Source of the DNA: Clostridia bacterium | GTDB lineage: Bacteria > Bacillota > Clostridia > Oscillospirales > CAG-272 | Reading direction: 5' to 3' | NCBI GenBank assembly: GCA_017466495.1 | Contig: JAFTUB010000208.1 | Span: forward strand, 1-8,432 | Length of the DNA: 8,432 nucleotides | In this document: positions 6,220-8,432 of the stretch, one piece after another | How positions within the stretch are numbered: the stretch's first letter is position 1 | Layout of the letters: every line of letters starts with the position of its first letter | The notes under the pieces: model-generated | Databases searched by the model: none | What the model was told of the DNA's origin: nothing | Seen by the model: the letters and a program-made list of their open reading frames with translations, nothing else | Program-made: the position numbers and the translations under genes

Positions 6220-6240
6220 ATAAGCAGATATTCCACACAA
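6212..6240 (-). promoter_or_regulatory. Possible promoter of the mnmA-SGNH transcript
   Basis: On the minus strand TTGTGT (6240-6235) and TATATC (6217-6212) are spaced by 17 bases. The -10 overlaps the -10 of the divergent GNAT promoter because the ATATAATATA core reads similarly both ways. Other registers (TATATT, TATTAT) are possible, so the exact -10 is uncertain. Confidence 0.4.
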
Positions 6241-6251
6241 TCGGAGGATTT

Positions 6252-6803
6252 ATGCTGCAGCTTCAAATGTATACCGCACAAACGCCCATGCCCGATGAAC
6301 AGTTTGATGCGTTTTTTGATTTATTGTCCACTTCGCTCCCCGCCAACGAACATCGTTCCTACGCGGCACAGAAGGCCCTGTTTGACCGTTCTGCCTATGG
6401 GGTGCTGATCGGAACGCAGGACGGAACTCTTTGCGCTCTGATGGCGGTATGGAGCTTTCCGGAGTTCCGTTATCTTGAGCATTTCGCCGTGGATCCCGCC
6501 CTGCGGGGGCAGGGAATCGGTGGGGAGATGCTGGGGCGGTATATTGCCGTGGATCCCCGTCCCCTGGTGCTGGAGGTGGAGCCCCCCGAAACCGAGATCG
6601 CCCGTCGGCGCATCGGTTTCTACACCCGATGCGGGCTGTATCTCTCGGATTTCCCCTATGCCCAGCCTCCCCTCAATGAAGGAGACGGGTTGCTTCCCCT
6701 GATGTTGATGCGCAGCGGGAAGATGTGGTCCGATGCAGAGGCAGAACAGGTGCGGGATACACTCTACCGTGAGGTCTACCGCTGCCCCATTCCTCGGGAT
6801 TAA
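6252..6803 (+). CDS. GNAT-family N-acetyltransferase
   Basis: A 183-residue protein with the GNAT acetyl-CoA-binding core: beta strand YLEHFAVDP (74-82) followed by the pyrophosphate loop RGQGIGGEML (85-94), then LVLEVEPPE (105-113) and the family's later motif ARRRIGFYTRCGLY (117-130). It transfers an acetyl group from acetyl-CoA to an amine; the acceptor is not predictable. Start ATG 6252 follows GGAGG (6243-6247) by only 4 bases, a short spacing, but the next in-frame ATG (6267) is worse placed. It has its own promoter and diverges from mnmA. Its stop codon TAA (6801-6803) overlaps the stop of the convergent trmL. The C-terminal 40 residues, with KMWSDAEAEQVRDTLYREVY, look helical and lie beyond the core fold. 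Confidence 0.88.
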   Translation: MLQLQMYTAQTPMPDEQFDAFFDLLSTSLPANEHRSYAAQKALFDRSAYGVLIGTQDGTLCALMAVWSFPEFRYLEHFAVDPALRGQGIGGEMLGRYIAVDPRPLVLEVEPPETEIARRRIGFYTRCGLYLSDFPYAQPPLNEGDGLLPLMLMRSGKMWSDAEAEQVRDTLYREVYRCPIPRD

Positions 6804-7309
6804 TCCTCCCAGGACAGACGGTGAAGCTCGCCCTTGTCGCAAAGGCCGGTAAAGTCCTGCTGGCGCAGGATCTCATACACCGCAATGGCGGCGCTGTTGG
6901 AGAGATTCAGCGAGCGCAGGCCGTTTCGCATGGGGATGCGGACGCAGTTTTCGGGATTGGCCAGGAGAAGCTCCTCGGGGAGCCCTGCCGTTTCCTTGCC
7001 GAACATAATGTAGCTGACGGCGGGGTAGGCAATATCGGTGTAACGATGCCGTGCCTTGGTGGAAAAATACCAGCAGTTGGTGCGGGCATCGGGATTCCTC
7101 GCGTAAAAGTCTTCGAGATCCCGATAATAAGTGATGTCCAGGGCGTGCCAGTAATCAAGGCCAGCCCGCTTGAGCTTGGCATCGTCGATGCGGAATCCCA
7201 TGGGCTCGATGATGTGAAGAGCGGCCCCCGTGGCAGCACAGGTGCGGGCGATGTTCCCCGTGTTCTGCGGGATCTGGGGCTCGTGCAGAACGATGTTGAT
7301 GGCCTTCAT
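6800..7309 (-). CDS. trmL: tRNA (cytidine(34)-2'-O)-methyltransferase TrmL (SPOUT family)
   Basis: A 169-residue cytoplasmic enzyme that uses S-adenosylmethionine to 2'-O-methylate the wobble base (C34 or cmnm5U34) of leucine tRNAs. ATG 7309 is chosen because AAAGGA (7324-7319) lies 9 bases upstream; the frame extends to 7357 without a better site. The SPOUT knot motifs are all present: IVLHEPQIPQNTGNIARTCA (6-25), LHIIEPMGF (31-39), FGKETAGLP (103-111), RIPM (124-127) and SLNLSNSAAIAVYEILRQ (133-150). These match E. coli TrmL (YibK) closely and its length is usual. It has its own promoter upstream, divergent from secA, and ends tail-to-tail with the GNAT gene. Together with mnmA it puts two wobble-base modification genes within about 2.2 kb. 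Confidence 0.95.
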   Translation of the reverse strand: MKAINIVLHEPQIPQNTGNIARTCAATGAALHIIEPMGFRIDDAKLKRAGLDYWHALDITYYRDLEDFYARNPDARTNCWYFSTKARHRYTDIAYPAVSYIMFGKETAGLPEELLLANPENCVRIPMRNGLRSLNLSNSAAIAVYEILRQQDFTGLCDKGELHRLSWED

Positions 7310-7345
7310 GGAAAAATGTCCTTTCTTTGGGCGTACATTGGTTAC

Positions 7346-7374
7346 AGTATAAAACAATTTCGCAAAAAAAGCAA
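7346..7374 (-). promoter_or_regulatory. Sigma-A-type promoter of trmL
   Basis: On the minus strand: -35 TTGCTT (7374-7369), a 17-base spacer and -10 TATACT (7351-7346), 36 bases before the trmL ATG. Confidence 0.65.
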
Positions 7375-7403
7375 GTATTCGTGAGAAAATTTACAAATCC
7401 CAC

Positions 7404-7432
7404 TTGGAATATCCGCAGTTTTGCGGTATAAT
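7404..7432 (+). promoter_or_regulatory. Sigma-A-type promoter of secA
   Basis: -35 TTGGAA (7404-7409), a 17-base spacer and a perfect -10 TATAAT (7427-7432). The spacer contains a perfect 5-base inverted repeat, CCGCA-GTTT-TGCGG (7413-7426), ending exactly at the -10. The start codon is 40 bases downstream. Confidence 0.78.
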
Positions 7433-7472
7433 AAATAGAATTAAGTATTTGAAATTCGGAGGAGTTTGTCCC

Positions 7473-8432
<960 letters not shown>

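Noticed and set aside
6133..6240. An N-terminal extension of mnmA to an ATG at 6240
   Set aside because: It would add 36 residues ahead of the conserved PP-loop start and bury the AAAGGAGG site at 6140-6147 and the promoter inside the gene.
5326..6408. A 360-codon plus-strand open frame opposite mnmA and into the GNAT gene
   Set aside because: It is a mirror of mnmA codons, has no ribosome binding site, and overlaps the GNAT promoter and coding sequence.

Overview
The window looks like chromosomal core DNA from a fairly GC-rich member of the Firmicutes, probably class Clostridia. This is inferred from strong AGGAGG-type ribosome binding sites, consensus sigma-A promoters with 17-base spacers, the SecA, MnmA, TrmL and AraD sequences, and a sigma factor of a membrane-fused type that I associate with gut Clostridia. 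No database search was possible. Nothing seen indicates phage, plasmid, insertion sequence, CRISPR or RNA genes.

Layout from left to right. (1) Positions 1-642, minus strand: an XRE-type repressor gene running off the left edge, with its own promoter. (2) Positions 815-2205, minus strand: an ECF sigma factor gene whose reading frame breaks at a C5G4 run between sigma regions 2 and 4. After the break it continues as sigma region 4, a membrane segment and an outside leucine-rich-repeat-like domain. A strong terminator at 763-796 ends it. (3) A 254-base divergent promoter region, then a plus-strand two-gene operon, 2460-4298: an iron-dependent alcohol dehydrogenase and AraD, closed by a two-way terminator at 4306-4338. 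(4) Minus strand: an SGNH hydrolase (4426-5064) downstream of mnmA (5095-6132), apparently one transcript. (5) Plus strand: a GNAT acetyltransferase (6252-6803), divergent from mnmA and convergent with trmL (6800-7309, minus). The last two genes share the four bases of their stop codons. (6) Plus strand: secA from 7473, running off the right edge.

How the genes fit together. mnmA and trmL both modify wobble base 34 of tRNAs. The dehydrogenase and AraD form a small sugar-handling unit without araA or araB in view. The sigma gene is the most interesting item: if the frame is intact in the organism, it encodes one protein joining an outside sensor-like domain, a membrane anchor and a promoter-recognition module. 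The break is either a one-base sequencing or assembly error, a real mutation, or (less likely) a programmed -1 frameshift. The rest is ordinary, well-organised housekeeping sequence.
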